Positions 8,707 to 9,831 of a DNA stretch of 9,831 bases are shown here, piece after piece (within the stretch, counting starts at the first letter, position 1; every line of letters begins with the position of its first letter). The stretch covers positions 1 to 9,831 of the forward strand of contig JBEKYH010000158.1 of assembly GCA_049511115.1 (NCBI GenBank), read 5' to 3'. The notes under the pieces were generated by a model that made no database searches, was not told where the DNA came from, and worked only from the letters and a program-made list of their open reading frames with translations. The stretch is from JBEKYH01 sp049511115. GTDB taxonomy: Bacteria; Planctomycetota; Phycisphaerae; Tepidisphaerales; Tepidisphaeraceae. The translations under genes and the position numbers were made by a program.

Positions 8707-8739
8707 GGGGGTGACAGGGTGACAGGTGACATGGTGACC
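8704..8739 (+). repeat. Degenerate TGAC/TGAGGGGG intergenic repeat, copy 2, overlapping the glpK stop
   Basis: Units TGAGGGGG, TGACAGGG, TGACAGG, TGACATGG and TGACC follow one another from the glpK stop codon onward. The first 21 bases match the minus strand of 577-597 at 20 of 21 positions. The TGA of the first unit is the glpK stop, and the preceding AGGGGG (Arg-Gly codons) also looks repeat-derived. Confidence 0.75.
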
Positions 8740-8773
8740 AGGGGCAATCCCTTTTGGCCGCGTTCCTCTGGTC

Positions 8774-8814
8774 CCCTCTCCATGTACTCAGGGAGAGGGA
8801 TAGGGTGAGGGTCG
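8774..8814. repeat. Palindromic GGGAGAGG element between glpK and trpA
   Basis: CCCTCTCC (8774-8781) pairs perfectly with GGAGAGGG (8792-8799) across a 10-nt loop, and GGGTGAGGGTC follows. Elements of this form (CCCTCTCC...GGGAGAGGG...GGGTGAGGG) are, to my knowledge, common between genes in many bacterial genomes. The T run at 8815-8819 is 15 nt past the stem, too far for a standard intrinsic terminator. Between this element and copy 2 of the TGAC repeat (8740-8773) I see nothing recognisable. Confidence 0.6.
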
Positions 8815-8846
8815 TTTTTGACCGGCCAGTGTGAAAAGGTGAACGC

Positions 8847-8874
8847 TTGCGTGGAAATCGCGTCGCCTTATCAT
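8847..8874 (+). promoter_or_regulatory. Possible promoter for trpA, suggesting a leaderless start
   Basis: TTGCGT (8847-8852) and TATCAT (8869-8874) are spaced 16 nt apart. The -10 matches consensus at 5 of 6 positions, the -35 at only 3 of 6. Transcription would begin at about 8881-8882, 2 to 3 nt before the ATG at 8884, leaving no room for a ribosome binding site. None is visible there. Confidence 0.35.
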
Positions 8875-8883
8875 CGCCCTCAG

Positions 8884-9708
8884 ATGCAAAACCCAATTCG
8901 TCAGCGGCTGGAGGAGTTCAAGCGCGGGAGGCGGCTTGCGTTGGTGCCGTTTGTGCCGGCGGGGTATCCGGATTTGCAAACGACGCCGCGAGTGCTGGAA
9001 GTTTGCGACCGCGCGGGGGCGTGCGTTATCGAAGTGGGGTTTCCTTTTTCCGATCCAATTGCGGATGGGCCGGTCATTCAGGAAGCGTTCACCGAGGCGC
9101 TGGCCAAGAAGCTTAAAACGGGCGATGTGCTGCGCAGCGTGAAAGAAGTCAGCGGCAAACTCTCGGCGCCGCTGGTGGCGATGGTCAGCTATAGCATTGT
9201 GTTTCGTTATGGCTTGGCGCGATTCCTTGCGGACGCGAAAGGGGCTGGATTCGCGGGATTGATTTTGCCCGACCTCCCGCCCCCGGAAGCGGAGGAAGTC
9301 TGCCGGCACGTGCGAGCGGCGGGATTGGAGACCATCCTGTTAATCGCGCCGACGAGCACGCCCGCTCGGCGCGCGGAGATCGCCAAGCTTTGCACCGGGT
9401 TTGTCTATTATCTCTCGGTCTCCGGCATCACCGGCGAGCGCGACCGACTGCCGGCAGGTTTGGTGGAAGCGGTTGGTGAGATCAAGACAATTACCGATGT
9501 CCCCGTATGCGTCGGATTCGGCCTGCACAAGCGGCAGCAAATCGAAGATTTGGCGAAATTCGCCGATGGGGCGATCGTCGGCAGTGCCATCGTCCGGCGG
9601 ATGAAGGAGCACTCTAAAGAAGGGCCAGAGGGCATAGCGGAGGCGGTTGGGACGTACCTCGGGGAATTGATTGGCCAACCGGACGAACGGAAGGGTTTAA
9701 GGGTTTAA
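8884..9708 (+). CDS. trpA: Tryptophan synthase alpha chain
   Basis: Cleaves indole-3-glycerol phosphate to indole and glyceraldehyde 3-phosphate; indole then passes through a tunnel to TrpB. The ATG at 8884 gives 274 residues, the usual size for this TIM barrel. The frame is open to an ATG at 8818, but those 22 extra residues are unlike the family. Catalytic Glu50 and Asp61 lie in IEVGFPFSDPIADGPVIQ (49-66; Glu49 and Asp60 in E. coli). ALVPFVPAGYPD (19-30) is the first barrel strand. GLILPDLPPPEA, YYLSVSGITGERDRLP (active-site loop region) and VCVGFGLHKRQQI...ADGAIVGSAIV (phosphate-binding end) follow. No Shine-Dalgarno is visible. Partner gene trpB, which usually lies directly upstream, is absent; the upstream neighbour is glpK. 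The last five codons and the stop lie inside an octamer repeat. Confidence 0.97.
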   Translation: MQNPIRQRLEEFKRGRRLALVPFVPAGYPDLQTTPRVLEVCDRAGACVIEVGFPFSDPIADGPVIQEAFTEALAKKLKTGDVLRSVKEVSGKLSAPLVAMVSYSIVFRYGLARFLADAKGAGFAGLILPDLPPPEAEEVCRHVRAAGLETILLIAPTSTPARRAEIAKLCTGFVYYLSVSGITGERDRLPAGLVEAVGEIKTITDVPVCVGFGLHKRQQIEDLAKFADGAIVGSAIVRRMKEHSKEGPEGIAEAVGTYLGELIGQPDERKGLRV

Positions 9709-9741
9709 GGGGTTTAAGAGTCCAAGGGCGCTTAAGGGACT
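9691..9741 (+). repeat. AAGGGTTT tandem octamers overlapping the end of trpA
   Basis: Six degenerate head-to-tail units: AAGGGTTT (9691-9698), AAGGGTTT (9699-9706), AAGGGGTTT (9707-9715), AAGAGTCC (9716-9723), AAGGGCGCTT (9724-9733) and AAGGGACT (9734-9741). The first two units encode Lys-Gly-Leu-Arg-Val and reach into the TAA stop of trpA (9706-9708). Similarity decays with distance from trpA. Confidence 0.8.
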
Positions 9742-9831
9742 AAAAATCGCTGGGATTACCCGTTGTGCAATATTTGATCGATTGGAATTCTTAATTGGAA
9801 TGGCTTTGCTCGTCTAAATAAATCGTACCCC
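9742..9831. other. AT-richer non-coding tail of the window
   Basis: I see no gene here. The base composition is visibly more AT-rich than the rest of the window. A short direct repeat, ATTGGAAT at 9781-9788 and 9794-9801 (13-nt period), is the only structure noted, and it may be chance. The segment could hold the promoter of a gene beyond the window. Confidence 0.4.

Noticed and set aside
8791..8812. GGGAGAGGG/GGGATAGGG as polar KOPS-type sites for the FtsK encoded here
   Set aside because: Neither fits the E. coli GGGNAGGG form, this organism's motif is unknown, and the sequence is already explained by the palindromic repeat.

Overview
This window is about 9.8 kb of GC-rich bacterial chromosome. 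It is mostly housekeeping genes, with one small accessory insert. The FtsK, CoaB and DprA sequences, together with degenerate TGAC-type and octamer repeats in the gaps between genes, suggest a planctomycete-like bacterium. This is an impression from sequence style; no marker gene in the window fixes the taxon.

Layout. Seven genes are on the plus strand: the 3' end of coaB/coaBC (coenzyme A synthesis, cut by the window start), dut (dUTPase), ftsK/spoIIIE (DNA translocase), aroB (3-dehydroquinate synthase), dprA (ssDNA-binding RecA loader), glpK (glycerol kinase) and trpA (tryptophan synthase alpha). Two genes are on the minus strand at 3595-4782, between ftsK and aroB. The first is a nucleotidyltransferase-fold protein with a GG...DVD motif. 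The second is an unrecognised 183-residue protein. This pair converges on ftsK, diverges from aroB and has a good sigma70-like promoter of its own.

How the genes relate. coaB-dut-ftsK and aroB-dprA-glpK are close enough for co-transcription (gaps of 5 to about 70 nt). The functions are mixed: cofactor synthesis, nucleotide hygiene, chromosome segregation, shikimate pathway, DNA uptake or recombination, glycerol use and tryptophan synthesis. trpA has no trpB beside it upstream, and glpK has no glpF or glpD beside it. aroB (start of the shikimate pathway) and trpA (end of the tryptophan branch) belong to the same broad pathway but are not adjacent.

Non-coding content. Three families of short repeats occupy the gaps: a TGAGGGGGTGAC-type repeat before dut and, inverted, after glpK; a palindromic CCCTCTCC/GGGAGAGG element before trpA; and AAGGGTTT octamers at the end of trpA. 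Two of these families supply the last codons and the stop codon of the gene they follow. No gene-free stretch exceeds 300 nt. I saw no tRNA, rRNA, CRISPR array, insertion sequence or phage gene. The best candidate for something little described is the minus-strand two-gene module; its function cannot be settled from the sequence alone.
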